This document shows, one piece after another, positions 8,968 through 18,471 of a stretch of 64,000 bases of DNA. How positions within the stretch are numbered: the stretch's first letter is position 1; every line of letters starts with the position of its first letter. The notes under the pieces were generated by a model that made no database searches, was not told the origin of the DNA, and was given only the letters and a program-made list of their open reading frames with translations. The stretch comes from an uncultured Pseudomonadota bacterium (lineage in GTDB: Bacteria; Pseudomonadota; Gammaproteobacteria; Burkholderiales; SG8-39), in assembly GCA_903921325.1 (NCBI GenBank), contig CAIXPL010000019.1, forward strand, positions 1 to 64,000, in the 5' to 3' direction. A program made the position numbers and the translations under genes.

Positions 8968-10746
8968 TCAGTTTTTGTCCTGGTCACGCACGCGGATATG
9001 CAGTTCACGCAACTGCTTTTCGTCGACCGGACTGGGCGCAGCGGTGAGCAGATCCTGCGCACGCTGAGTCTTGGGGAAGGCGATCACGTCACGAATCGAT
9101 TCCGCGCCGGCGATCATTGCCGATAGCCGATCAAGGCCAAACGCGATCCCGCCATGCGGCGGGGCGCCGTAGCGCAGCGCATCGAGCAGGAAGCCAAATT
9201 TCATCTGCGCTTCTTCCGGGCCAATCGCGAGTGCGTCGAACACCTTGGACTGCACATCGGCGCGATGGATACGGATCGACCCGCCACCGACTTCCCAGCC
9301 ATTGATCACCATGTCATAGGCCTTGGCAATCGCCTGGGACGGATCGGTGGTCAGATAATCCTCATGACCATCTTTCGGTGCGGTAAACGGATGATGCATT
9401 GCGACCCAGCGCTTGGCCTCATCGTCATATTCAAACATCGGGAAATCAACCACCCACAGGGCACGCCAGCCTGCTTGCGCATGGCCCTTCTCGTGACCGA
9501 TCTTCTGGCGCAGCGCACCCAGTGCGTCATTGACCACCTTGGCCCGATCGGCGGCAAAGAAGATCAGATCGCCATTGACAAGCCCGGCGCGCTCGATGAT
9601 CGCCTTGAGCGCTTCGTCAGACAGATTCTTGACGATGGGTGACTGCAGCCCCTCGCGTCCCTGTGCAACATCGTTCACCTTGATGTAGGCGAGGCCCTTG
9701 GCACCATAGATTTTTACGAATTCGGTATAGGCGTCGATCTCACCGCGGGTGAGCTCGCCACCGCCGGGAATGCGCAGACCGGCGACGCGGCCACCGGGGG
9801 TATTGGCCGGACCCGAGAACACCTTGAAATCGACCGATTTCATCACATCGGTCAATTCGCAGAATTTAAGCGTGACGCGCAGATCGGGTTTGTCTGACCC
9901 GTAGTCGCGCATCGCCTCGGCAAAGGAGAGCACCTGGAATGGCTGCGGCAGGTCAAAACCCAGCTCCTGTTTCCAGATCCCGCGCACCATGTCCTCCATG
10001 ATCTCGCGAATCTCGCCCTCGCCCAGAAACGAGGTTTCAATATCGATCTGCGTAAATTCGGGTTGGCGGTCGGCGCGCAAATCCTCGTCGCGGAAGCACT
10101 TGGTGATCTGATAGTAACGATCAAAGCCAGACACCATCAGCATCTGCTTGAACAGTTGCGGCGACTGCGGCAGTGCGAAGAACATGCCGTGATGGACTCG
10201 CGAGGGCACCAGATAATCGCGCGCGCCCTCAGGCGTCGAGCGCGTGAGCATCGGGGTCTCGATGTCGATGAACCCGGCCTCATCCAGAAAGCGGCGCACT
10301 GCCATCGAAATACGGTAGCGCTGGCGCAGGTTGTTCTGCATCTGCGCACGGCGCAGATCAATCACCCGATGGGCCAGGCGAGTGGTCTCTGACAGATTGT
10401 CATCATCGAGTTGAAATGGCGGTGGCACCGCCACATTCAAAATTTCAAGTTCGGTGGCAACGATCTCAATTGCCCCGGTGGCGAGCTTCGGATTAACCAG
10501 GGCCGCAGAGCGCGCGACGACCCGACCGGTGACACGCAGCACATATTCACTGCGCACCCGTTCGGCCAGCGCGAAAACCTGCGGCTGATCAGGATCACAG
10601 ACCACCTGCACGACGCCTTCGCGATCGCGCAGATCAATAAAAATCACACCGCCATGATCACGACGGGTATTTACCCAGCCACAGACGCTAACGGTTTGTT
10701 CGATCAGCGCCGGGGTGACAAGGCCGCAATAATGGGTTCGCATCAT
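8968..10746 (-). CDS. aspS: Aspartate--tRNA ligase
   Basis: [50 protein letters not shown]-like and GLDRL motifs. Confidence 0.97.
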   Translation of the reverse strand: MMRTHYCGLVTPALIEQTVSVCGWVNTRRDHGGVIFIDLRDREGVVQVVCDPDQPQVFALAERVRSEYVLRVTGRVVARSAALVNPKLATGAIEIVATELEILNVAVPPPFQLDDDNLSETTRLAHRVIDLRRAQMQNNLRQRYRISMAVRRFLDEAGFIDIETPMLTRSTPEGARDYLVPSRVHHGMFFALPQSPQLFKQMLMVSGFDRYYQITKCFRDEDLRADRQPEFTQIDIETSFLGEGEIREIMEDMVRGIWKQELGFDLPQPFQVLSFAEAMRDYGSDKPDLRVTLKFCELTDVMKSVDFKVFSGPANTPGGRVAGLRIPGGGELTRGEIDAYTEFVKIYGAKGLAYIKVNDVAQGREGLQSPIVKNLSDEALKAIIERAGLVNGDLIFFAADRAKVVNDALGALRQKIGHEKGHAQAGWRALWVVDFPMFEYDDEAKRWVAMHHPFTAPKDGHEDYLTTDPSQAIAKAYDMVINGWEVGGGSIRIHRADVQSKVFDALAIGPEEAQMKFGFLLDALRYGAPPHGGIAFGLDRLSAMIAGAESIRDVIAFPKTQRAQDLLTAAPSPVDEKQLRELHIRVRDQDKN

Positions 10747-10761
10747 CTTTCTTGGGTCAGC

Positions 10762-11400
10762 TCAGACTCGGGTGGCAGGAGGGGTCGTCAGCGCGGGCGT
10801 ATCGACTGCATCGGGCGATACGACCCCCATGGAAATCACGTACTTGAGCGCATGATCGACACTCATCGACAACTCGATCACCTCGCTGCGCGGCAGCATG
10901 ATGAAAAAACCTGAGGTCGGATTCGGCGTGGTCGGCACATACACACTCACATAACCAGGCCCCAGATGGGTCGGCAGTTCACCACCGGGCTCACCGGTCA
11001 GAAATGCGATCGTCCAGGTGCCGACTCGCGGGTATTGCACCAGCAGTGCCTTGCTGAAGGCCTGGCCCCCCGGGGCAAACAGCGTGTCGCTGATCTGCTT
11101 GATGCCGCCATACAGGGTCTTGAAAATCGGGATGCGTGCAAGCAGACGCTCCCAGGCACGCAACAAGCGCTGGCCGAGCAGATTGGAGGCAAACACCCCC
11201 GAGATCATCACCACGATGGCGGTGATCACGAGCCCGGTGCCAGGGATCACCGCACCCAGCCAGTTCTCCGGTCGCCAATCGAGCGGAATGAACGGGGTCA
11301 CCAGTTCATCCATGGTATTGACCACGCCACGCAGTACCCACAGGGTGATCACCAGCGGGATCCAGATGATGAGACCGGCAATCAGATAGCGCTTCAGCAT
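10762..11400 (-). CDS. DUF502-family membrane protein
   Basis: LKRYLIAGLIIWIPLVITLWVLRGVVNTMDE...; position next to aspS. Confidence 0.85.
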   Translation of the reverse strand: MLKRYLIAGLIIWIPLVITLWVLRGVVNTMDELVTPFIPLDWRPENWLGAVIPGTGLVITAIVVMISGVFASNLLGQRLLRAWERLLARIPIFKTLYGGIKQISDTLFAPGGQAFSKALLVQYPRVGTWTIAFLTGEPGGELPTHLGPGYVSVYVPTTPNPTSGFFIMLPRSEVIELSMSVDHALKYVISMGVVSPDAVDTPALTTPPATRV

Positions 11401-11500
11401 CTAAAAGTGCCTCGTGTGGACTCGCGGCCACGGCGCACATGAGCGCCGACAGTGAGCCGATGTGCGCGACCGGCTGAACGCACCGGTTCGCGCGCAAAGA

Positions 11501-11899
11501 TCAGGTCGATGGCGTGCTCGATTTAGTCGGCGCAGGTGTATCCGAGCTGCTGCTCGCGCTGGTCGTGGCAGACCCACCGGCATCGGATTTTGTGCTCGCC
11601 GCAGCGCCAGACTCGGTGACCGCCGCACCACTTGTGTTCGCACCCGCGTCAGAGCTTGTGCTGGCACCACCTGACTTGCCTGCACTGGACTCGGCCGGCT
11701 TGCCTGCCCCGGAATTGCGAAAATCAGTGACATACCAGCCCGTGCCCTTGAGCTGAAAGCCCGCCGCAGTCACCATCTTGGTAAAGGTTGGCTTGCCGCA
11801 ACTGGGACAATCCGTCTCGGCAGGGTCAGAGACCTTGCGCAGGAATTCCTTCTGGAACCCGCAGGTCGTGCATTTGTATTCGTAGATCGGCACGAGCAA
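11501..11899 (-). CDS. FmdB-type zinc-ribbon protein with Ser/Ala-rich tail
   Basis: MLVPIYEYKCTTCGFQKEFLRKVSDPAETDCPSCGKP. Confidence 0.9.
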   Translation of the reverse strand: MLVPIYEYKCTTCGFQKEFLRKVSDPAETDCPSCGKPTFTKMVTAAGFQLKGTGWYVTDFRNSGAGKPAESSAGKSGGASTSSDAGANTSGAAVTESGAAASTKSDAGGSATTSASSSSDTPAPTKSSTPST

Positions 11900-11939
11900 C
11901 CCCAGAAACTTTTGAAAAGTCGCTGATTATACGAGGAAT

Positions 11940-11964
11940 GTGAGACCTGTAATAGACGTCTCAC
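11940..11964. promoter_or_regulatory. Inverted repeat GTGAGAC-N11-GTCTCAC in the divergent fmdB/gspG region
   Basis: Perfect 7-bp arms. Confidence 0.45.
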
Positions 11965-12066
11965 GGTCAGGCTGACATACTCGCGCCGGTGTCGAGTCTG
12001 CAAACTGCGCAAAGCATCCTGGCGCGCCAGACCCGCCGCGTCCCATCCAAGCGCAGGATATCGGCC

Positions 12067-12513
12067 ATGCCCAATTCCCCCAAAGCCCCTCCTCGCCTGT
12101 GGCGCCAGCCCGGCTTCACCTTGATCGAAATCATGGTCGTGGTCGTCATCCTCGGTCTGCTCGCCGCGATCATCGTGCCCAAAGTGATGAGTCGCCCCGA
12201 TGAGGCACGCGTCGTCGCGACGCAGGCCGATCTGGCGGCCATCACGCAGGCCTTGAAGCTCTACCGCCTGGACAATACGTTCTACCCGAGCACCGAGCAG
12301 GGTTTGAGTGCCCTGGTGGTGCGGCCCACCACGGCGCCTGTCGCGAACAACTGGAAACCCGGCGGCTACCTCGATCGGCTGCCCAAAGACCCCTGGGGCA
12401 ATGAATATCTGTATCTGAATCCGGGCGTCCGCTCAGAGATCGATGTCTACAGCCTGGGGGCCGACCGCCTGCCCGGGGGCGAAGGCCCCAATGCGGATAT
12501 CTATAACAACTGA
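12067..12513 (+). CDS. gspG: Type II secretion major pseudopilin GspG
   Basis: PGFTLIEIMVVVVILGLLAAIIVPKVM...; GspG C-terminal DPWGNEY. Confidence 0.96.
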   Translation: MPNSPKAPPRLWRQPGFTLIEIMVVVVILGLLAAIIVPKVMSRPDEARVVATQADLAAITQALKLYRLDNTFYPSTEQGLSALVVRPTTAPVANNWKPGGYLDRLPKDPWGNEYLYLNPGVRSEIDVYSLGADRLPGGEGPNADIYNN

Positions 12514-12997
12514 TTCTGGGCTGTCGGCGCGCGCGGCATCCGCAGGATTCACGCTGATCGAGATCCTGGTGGTGCTGGTGCTGATCGCCATCACCACAAC
12601 GCTGGTGATGGTCAATCTGGCCCCCGATGAACACCAGCGCTTGCGCACCGAAGGCACCCGTCTTGCGCTGTTGCTCGAGCAGACCCGCGATGAAGCCATC
12701 GGCACCGGTGCGAGCATGGCCTGGCAATCGAACGAGCGTGGCTACCAGTTCATGCGCCGGACACCCGAGCGGCTGTGGCAGATTCTGCTCGAAGATCCCT
12801 TTCGCATGCGCCTGCTCGACGGATCGATACGAATAAGCGCCGTAGAGATCGCCGGGCAGGCCGTACAGAGCGCAGTGCCCCTGGTGTTCTCGCCAATGGG
12901 GACGGTGCCCTCATTCAGAATTCATCTGGCCAGTGAGCACCTGCGCCTGCGGGTGCGCGCTGACAATGCCGCTGACGTGTTGGTCGAGGATGAGTGA
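12491..12997 (+). CDS. gspH: Type II secretion minor pseudopilin GspH
   Basis: AGFTLIEILVVLVLIAITTTLVMVNL; position. Confidence 0.9.
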   Translation: MRISITTDSGLSARAASAGFTLIEILVVLVLIAITTTLVMVNLAPDEHQRLRTEGTRLALLLEQTRDEAIGTGASMAWQSNERGYQFMRRTPERLWQILLEDPFRMRLLDGSIRISAVEIAGQAVQSAVPLVFSPMGTVPSFRIHLASEHLRLRVRADNAADVLVEDE

Positions 12998-13463
12998 CCT
13001 GATGGAGTACTTGGATCCGGGCACGTTCCGGCATGCCGCGCCAGAGGCACCTTGCCGGGCACCTGCCCCGCGGGCAAACCCGCGGGGCAGGTGCGCGCGC
13101 GTGCAGCGCGGCTTCACCCTGATCGAGGTGCTGGTTGCGCTCGGCATCCTTGCCATCGCACTGGCCGCCGGCGTACGCGCCGCAGGTATTGCGATTGATG
13201 GCGCGCTGGACAATCGCGAGCGACTGCTCGCCCTGTGGGTGGCGCAGAATCGTCTGGCCGCCTACAGCGCCGGGTTGCCCTTTCCCGATGTGGGTGAACG
13301 CAGCGGGACGGAAGTGCAGACCGACCTGGTATTCACCTGGCACGAGAAAATCGAAGGCACACCGAACCCCTATTTTCGCCGGGTGGAGGTAGCGGTCTCT
13401 GGCCCGCGCATCCCCGGCTACGCACTTGCCACACTGAGCGGCCATGTCGTACGAACCCCTTAG
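12990..13463 (+). CDS. gspI: Type II secretion minor pseudopilin GspI (start uncertain: 12990, 13002 or GTG 13101)
   Basis: QRGFTLIEVLVALGILAIALAAGVRAA; NRLAAYS. Confidence 0.9.
   Translation: MSDLMEYLDPGTFRHAAPEAPCRAPAPRANPRGRCARVQRGFTLIEVLVALGILAIALAAGVRAAGIAIDGALDNRERLLALWVAQNRLAAYSAGLPFPDVGERSGTEVQTDLVFTWHEKIEGTPNPYFRRVEVAVSGPRIPGYALATLSGHVVRTP
13059..13094. repeat. Perfect 16-bp inverted repeat with 4-nt loop at the 5' end of gspI
   Basis: GCACCTGCCCCGCGGG-CAAA-CCCGCGGGGCAGGTGC. Confidence 0.95.
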
Positions 13464-14091
13464 CGCCAATTCGCGCGCCTGCCGCGGCTTCACCCTGGTC
13501 GAAGTGCTGGTCGCGCTAATGATCTTCGGGATCATTACCGCGGTGACTTATCGCGCGCTCGGTGAAGTCTTGCAGACCCGCGAGCGGGTGAGCGCAGAGA
13601 ACCATCGCTGGCGTGCCATAGCACTGGCGTTGACCCGAATCGAACAGGATCTGGCCGCATTTGTGAACCACCCGGTGCACGACGCCAGGGGCGTGCTGCA
13701 AAGCTCGGCGCTCATCGGCAATCCGGTGCATGGTGCCAATGAGGGTATTCTGATGTTTACCCGTGCCGGCGAACCGGATGCAAACGGCATGGAAACCGCG
13801 CCCATCCGGGTCGGTTACCGCTTGCGTGGTGACGTGCTTGAAATGATCACCTGGCCGGTGCTCGATGCGGCGGCCTCGGTTCCGGTGCAGGTATTGCCAT
13901 TGCTGAGCGGCGTGCAGAAACTGGACCTCGCGTACCTTACCTTTGATGGCTTGCAAAGCCCGGTGTGGCCCCGCGGCAGCGTCGCGGCCAACGCGCGCAG
14001 CTGGCCCGACGCGGTGTCGCTGCGCATCACGCTTGCCGATGGCCAACAGATCACCCGCCTGCTGGCGCTCAGCCCGCCGGGGGCCAAATGA
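13444..14091 (+). CDS. gspJ: Type II secretion minor pseudopilin GspJ
   Basis: RGFTLVEVLVALMIFGIITAVTYRALGEV. Confidence 0.92.
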   Translation: MSYEPLSANSRACRGFTLVEVLVALMIFGIITAVTYRALGEVLQTRERVSAENHRWRAIALALTRIEQDLAAFVNHPVHDARGVLQSSALIGNPVHGANEGILMFTRAGEPDANGMETAPIRVGYRLRGDVLEMITWPVLDAAASVPVQVLPLLSGVQKLDLAYLTFDGLQSPVWPRGSVAANARSWPDAVSLRITLADGQQITRLLALSPPGAK

Positions 14092-15029
14092 GCGCAGCGC
14101 GAACAGACCCGATCACCATGCAACGGCAACGCGGTATTGCGGCCGTAATGGCCTTGCTGGTCGTGGCGCTGGTGGCAAGCCTTGCCACCAGCCTGATCTG
14201 GCAACAGTCGCTGATGCTGCGGCAAATGCAGAACCTGAGCGCGCGCGCACAAATCCGTGAAATCGCTCGCGCCGGTGCCGCCTGGACGACAGCGATCCTC
14301 GCGAGTGACAGTGCACAGATCGATGCACTGAACGAGCCCTGGGCACTGACCTTGCCACCGGTCGAGGTCGAGCGGGCCACCTTGAGTGGTGGCCTGGCTG
14401 ATGAAAGCGGTCGCTTCAACCTGAATAATCTGGTTCAGTCCGGCAACGCGATCGAACCACAAATTGCCGCGTTCCGCCTGGTGCTTGCCCATGTCGGTTT
14501 GCCCGCCAATCTGGCCGATGCCCTTACCGACTGGATGGATGCCGATGCCGTGGTGCGCCCCGGCGGCGGGGCCGAAGACAGTTATTACCTCGCCCTCGAC
14601 CCGCCCTATCACGCAGCCAACAGGCCCTTGAGCACCCTGGGCGAACTGCGCCTGGTGCGCGGGTTTGGCGCACGCGAACTGACCCTGCTGGCCCCCTTGG
14701 TGAGTGTGCTGCCGGCGACGACCTCGATCAATGTCAACACCATGCCGGGTGACTTGCTCGCCGCACTGGTGCCTGAGGCACCCAACCAGAGCGTGCTGGC
14801 TGGGCGCCAGACCAGTCCGTTTCAGAATGCACAGGCCTTTTTACAGCTACTGCCCGAGGAGTCGCGCAGCCGCCTGGCCGGCCTGGTGGCCGTCAATAGT
14901 GCTTACTTTTCGGCACACGCGGTAGTCACCCAGGATCGCGCCCGTATTGCCTACCGTGCCATACTCCAGCGCAACTCGACGCAGGGCAACTGGCCCAACG
15001 TGTTGTCTTTTCATGAAGAACCGCTATAA
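14088..15029 (+). CDS. gspK: Type II secretion minor pseudopilin GspK
   Basis: QRGIAAVMALLVVALVASLATSLIWQQ; DESGRFNLNNLV; ATMG-equivalent INVNTMPGDLLAAL. Confidence 0.93.
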   Translation: MSAARTDPITMQRQRGIAAVMALLVVALVASLATSLIWQQSLMLRQMQNLSARAQIREIARAGAAWTTAILASDSAQIDALNEPWALTLPPVEVERATLSGGLADESGRFNLNNLVQSGNAIEPQIAAFRLVLAHVGLPANLADALTDWMDADAVVRPGGGAEDSYYLALDPPYHAANRPLSTLGELRLVRGFGARELTLLAPLVSVLPATTSINVNTMPGDLLAALVPEAPNQSVLAGRQTSPFQNAQAFLQLLPEESRSRLAGLVAVNSAYFSAHAVVTQDRARIAYRAILQRNSTQGNWPNVLSFHEEPL

Positions 15030-15151
15030 CTGATCCCGCACTGAATGCTCTGCCGCGCGGGATCCTGCTGCGAGTGTGCTGCAACGAGTTCCCGCCCCAA
15101 CCTGCCCTGCTTTTATTGCCTGCCCCTACGAGCCACTGATTACCGCCTCGA

Positions 15152-16432
15152 ATGAGCCCGCCCACTCAGACAACGCAACCCGGATCGAATGCGGACCGGC
15201 TTCAGCTGCACCTCCCCGAGGGCTGGCCGCTGCGCTGGAGCGACCAGCCGGCACGCTTTCGCTGGCGGGTGACCACGGGTGAGCAAACCTCCCTGGGCGA
15301 AGGCACCCTTGGCGACATACCCGCAGCGCGCGAGCGGATCGTGGTGTTGTCAGCCCAGCAGGTGCTCTGTGTGCCAGTCAGTTTACCCAGCGGGCGCGCC
15401 GGTCGTACACCGCAGGTCCTGCGCAACGCGATTGAAGATGCGCTCGCCACTCCAAGTGACGATACGCATGTGATCGTGCTGGGCATCCTCGCCAACCAGC
15501 AAACCCTGCTCGCCGTGATCGATCGCGCCCTGTTGCAGGCCGCCGTTGATGAATTGATTGACTGCGACCTGCGCCCGACCCGCATAGGCAGTGAGGCCGA
15601 GTGCTTCAGCGCCACCGCGCCACGCACCTGGCAGGTGGTGTTGGGGGCAAGCGGCGGGTTTGTACACACTGCGGGCCTGGAAACGGTGGCACTTGATCAG
15701 GGGCCGGCGCAAGGTGTCGAAGCGCCCCTCGGCCTGCGGCTGCTGATCACTGAGCGCGCCGCCCTCGGCGAAGGGCCCGACAGCGTGGTCGTCTATTCGG
15801 ATCAACCCGGTGAGATCGATCTGGCGGCGTGGTCGGCCCAGTTGGACAGGCCGGTCACTCACGCCGGCCGCTGGGCACCGGAACACGCAGCCCTTGCGCT
15901 GCGCGGAATCGATCTGGGCCTGCCCGGTACGCGCCGCCCGCGTGGTCGGAGCCCCTGGACGGCCTATCGCCCGGCCGCCTGGTTGTTCGCCCTCGCACTA
16001 TGCATCCAGCTTGGATACACCGCCATCGAGAACTGGCAAATGCAGCGCGAGCAGCGCCAATTGCGCCAGTCGATGGAAGACCGCTTTCGACGGGTGTTTC
16101 CTGATGCACGCACGATTGCCGATCCGGTGCTGCAGATGAGCCGGCTATACGAGGCGCAGGTGCATGGCAAGGCCGGAACCGGTCCCGCGGATTTTCTTAA
16201 CCTTTTTTCAAGTGCCGCCGCGGCCCTGGCCATTTTGCATGCGCGCACCGATGCGGCCCGCTATGAACGCGGCCAGTTGAGCCTTGATCTGGTGCTGCCC
16301 TCCGGACCCGCCATCGATCAGTTGCAATCGCAATTGCCAGGCGGTGCCCGGGTGCTGGTCGAGCATATTGCTCCGCCCGACCTGAAAGGCGCGGTTGCCG
16401 CCACCGTACGAATCGTCGCGGGAGGCTCATGA
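15152..16432 (+). CDS. gspL: Type II secretion protein GspL
   Basis: Position between gspK and gspM; cytoplasmic domain plus single TM region. Confidence 0.85.
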   Translation: MSPPTQTTQPGSNADRLQLHLPEGWPLRWSDQPARFRWRVTTGEQTSLGEGTLGDIPAARERIVVLSAQQVLCVPVSLPSGRAGRTPQVLRNAIEDALATPSDDTHVIVLGILANQQTLLAVIDRALLQAAVDELIDCDLRPTRIGSEAECFSATAPRTWQVVLGASGGFVHTAGLETVALDQGPAQGVEAPLGLRLLITERAALGEGPDSVVVYSDQPGEIDLAAWSAQLDRPVTHAGRWAPEHAALALRGIDLGLPGTRRPRGRSPWTAYRPAAWLFALALCIQLGYTAIENWQMQREQRQLRQSMEDRFRRVFPDARTIADPVLQMSRLYEAQVHGKAGTGPADFLNLFSSAAAALAILHARTDAARYERGQLSLDLVLPSGPAIDQLQSQLPGGARVLVEHIAPPDLKGAVAATVRIVAGGS

Positions 16433-16962
16433 GCGACTGGCCATCAGCAGCGCGGCTCAGAGACGCGCTGCGTCGCTACCCGATCTGGTATGAGCAATTG
16501 CCGGCGCGCGATCAGCGCCTGCTGCACTTGGGGCAGATCGTCGTCCCGCTATTGCTCCTCTACCTGCTGGTATGGGACCCGCTGATGAGCGCCCATGCCG
16601 CGCTCGCGCGCACGCTGCCACTGGAGCGCGAGCGCGCCGCCCAGTTTGCACAGCAAGCCGATGCCATGGAGCGGCTGCGCGGGCGCGGCCCGATCGCGGC
16701 TGACACCCAACGCTCGCCGCGTGCGCTGATCGAGGCGAGCGCGGCACGCGCCGGGTTGTCCGGCCAGCTGCAGCAGATCGAGGTACTCGCCGGCGAGCGC
16801 ATGCAAGTCCAGCTCGCTCCGCTTGAATTTGATGTGCTGGTAGGCTGGCTGACGACACTCGCCTCGAACGAGGGCTGGCGCACTGACACCGTCCAGTTGA
16901 AGGCCGCTGGCGACGGTCGGGTCAAGGTCGAGCGGCTGGTGCTCGTCGCGAGTGGGCGCTGA
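16429..16962 (+). CDS. gspM: Type II secretion protein GspM
   Basis: Short N-terminal TM protein, 4-bp overlap with gspL. Confidence 0.85.
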   Translation: MSDWPSAARLRDALRRYPIWYEQLPARDQRLLHLGQIVVPLLLLYLLVWDPLMSAHAALARTLPLERERAAQFAQQADAMERLRGRGPIAADTQRSPRALIEASAARAGLSGQLQQIEVLAGERMQVQLAPLEFDVLVGWLTTLASNEGWRTDTVQLKAAGDGRVKVERLVLVASGR

Positions 16963-16963
16963 C

Positions 16964-17749
16964 ATGGCGGCACGTTCCTACCGTGTGGGTTTGATCTACG
17001 TGCTATGCGCCCTGATCGGCCTGGTGATTGCCACTGTGACGAGTGGACCGGCACGGCTGCTGGCCGGTCCGCTTGCCCGCGCAAGCGATGGTCATGTCCA
17101 ACTTGCCGCGACGGGGGGCACCTGGTGGAGCGGATCGACCGATCTCATCATCAGCACGGCGCAGGGCCGTCTGCAATTGACTGGGCTCACCTGGCAGTTT
17201 GACGCGACGCAGCTGTGGCGCGGTGAGCTGACCATCACTGTGGTGTCCAATGCGCCTGAGTTGAGCGGCACGATCGGTGCGCAACTGGGCTTGGACGGGT
17301 TACGTTTGCGTTCGACCGACCTGCACGCCTCGGTCCAATTACTCGCCAATCAAATTCCCGCGCTGGGTGCGATTGGTCCACAGGGCGCGCTACAACTGCA
17401 GACCGATACGCTCGCGCTGACCGCTGGCCGACTGAGCGGTGCTGCAACGCTACGCATCGCCAATTCCCGCTCGGCGCGGCTGGGCGATATGGGCGACTAC
17501 CAGATTGATATGACCGGCGCCGGTGATTCGGTGGCAATCGCTCTGGGCACGATCCGCGGACCGGTGCGACTGAACGGCAACGGACAATGTTCGCTCGGCG
17601 GTGTGTTCCAGTTCCGCGGCGAGGCGCGTGCCGAAGGGCCCGATTCGGCACGCCTCAGCTCGATCTTGTCCTCATTCGGCATGCCGCGGGCTGACGGCAG
17701 CGTGCAGCTGGCCTGGCCGATCGGCAGTGGAGCGGCCCATGACGGTTGA
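16964..17749 (+). CDS. gspN: Type II secretion protein GspN
   Basis: Position and GspN-like single-TM periplasmic protein. Confidence 0.82.
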   Translation: MAARSYRVGLIYVLCALIGLVIATVTSGPARLLAGPLARASDGHVQLAATGGTWWSGSTDLIISTAQGRLQLTGLTWQFDATQLWRGELTITVVSNAPELSGTIGAQLGLDGLRLRSTDLHASVQLLANQIPALGAIGPQGALQLQTDTLALTAGRLSGAATLRIANSRSARLGDMGDYQIDMTGAGDSVAIALGTIRGPVRLNGNGQCSLGGVFQFRGEARAEGPDSARLSSILSSFGMPRADGSVQLAWPIGSGAAHDG

Positions 17750-18407
17750 AGCAAGCGCACACGAGGCGATGGCGGGCATCGCCGCAGCACGCGAGCGCTA
17801 CCGCTCGCCCTGGCTCGCGCGACTGTTCACGGCATTGGCCGTGGCCGTTCTGAGCTGGACCCTTGGCAGCGTGTATTGGCAGATGAGCCAGGTGCCACGC
17901 GCCAGCGCGCACCGTGCCAGCACGCCGGAACCGGGCTCGCCGCAAGCCACCGATCTGGGTGCGGCCCTGATTGCCGCGGCGCCGTTTGGCCGCTCGCTGA
18001 CGGCTCGTGCAGGCGATGACATTCTGCCGGGTGTGCGCCTGCGCGGCGTGATCGCACGGGTAGGCAGCGGCGCTCAAAGCAGCGTCGGTGCCGTGGTCAA
18101 TCGCGGCGGCACTGATGAATACATCGCTCTTGGCAAGGAAATCATCCCCGGTGTGGTGCTCGAAGAGGTGCAACGTAATCAGATTCTGGTGCGGCAAGGT
18201 GCGCGGTTGCAGCGCGTTGTAATCGAAGACCCATTGAGCCGCAGCGCCACCCCCGGTCTCACCGCCCAACCGCGCTCACCGAACCCGCCACCGCCCCCCA
18301 ATCAGCCGCCGCCCGCTGCAATGCCAGGCTCACCGGCCGGTCCGCTGGGTCGGGTAAGCCATGTGACCAACGCCGCGCACGCCGCCAGCGTGCGCATCCC
18401 CTTGTAA
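17739..18407 (+). CDS. gspC: Type II secretion protein GspC
   Basis: LRGVIARVGSGAQSSVGAVVNRGGTDEYIALGKEIIPGVVLEEVQRNQILVRQGA homology region. Confidence 0.87.
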   Translation: MTVEASAHEAMAGIAAARERYRSPWLARLFTALAVAVLSWTLGSVYWQMSQVPRASAHRASTPEPGSPQATDLGAALIAAAPFGRSLTARAGDDILPGVRLRGVIARVGSGAQSSVGAVVNRGGTDEYIALGKEIIPGVVLEEVQRNQILVRQGARLQRVVIEDPLSRSATPGLTAQPRSPNPPPPPNQPPPAAMPGSPAGPLGRVSHVTNAAHAASVRIPL

Positions 18408-18471
18408 ACAGTGCGTGCTATCGTGCCGCCGAATCGACTCTGCCAACGTCTGACTGACCACTGAAGAATCC

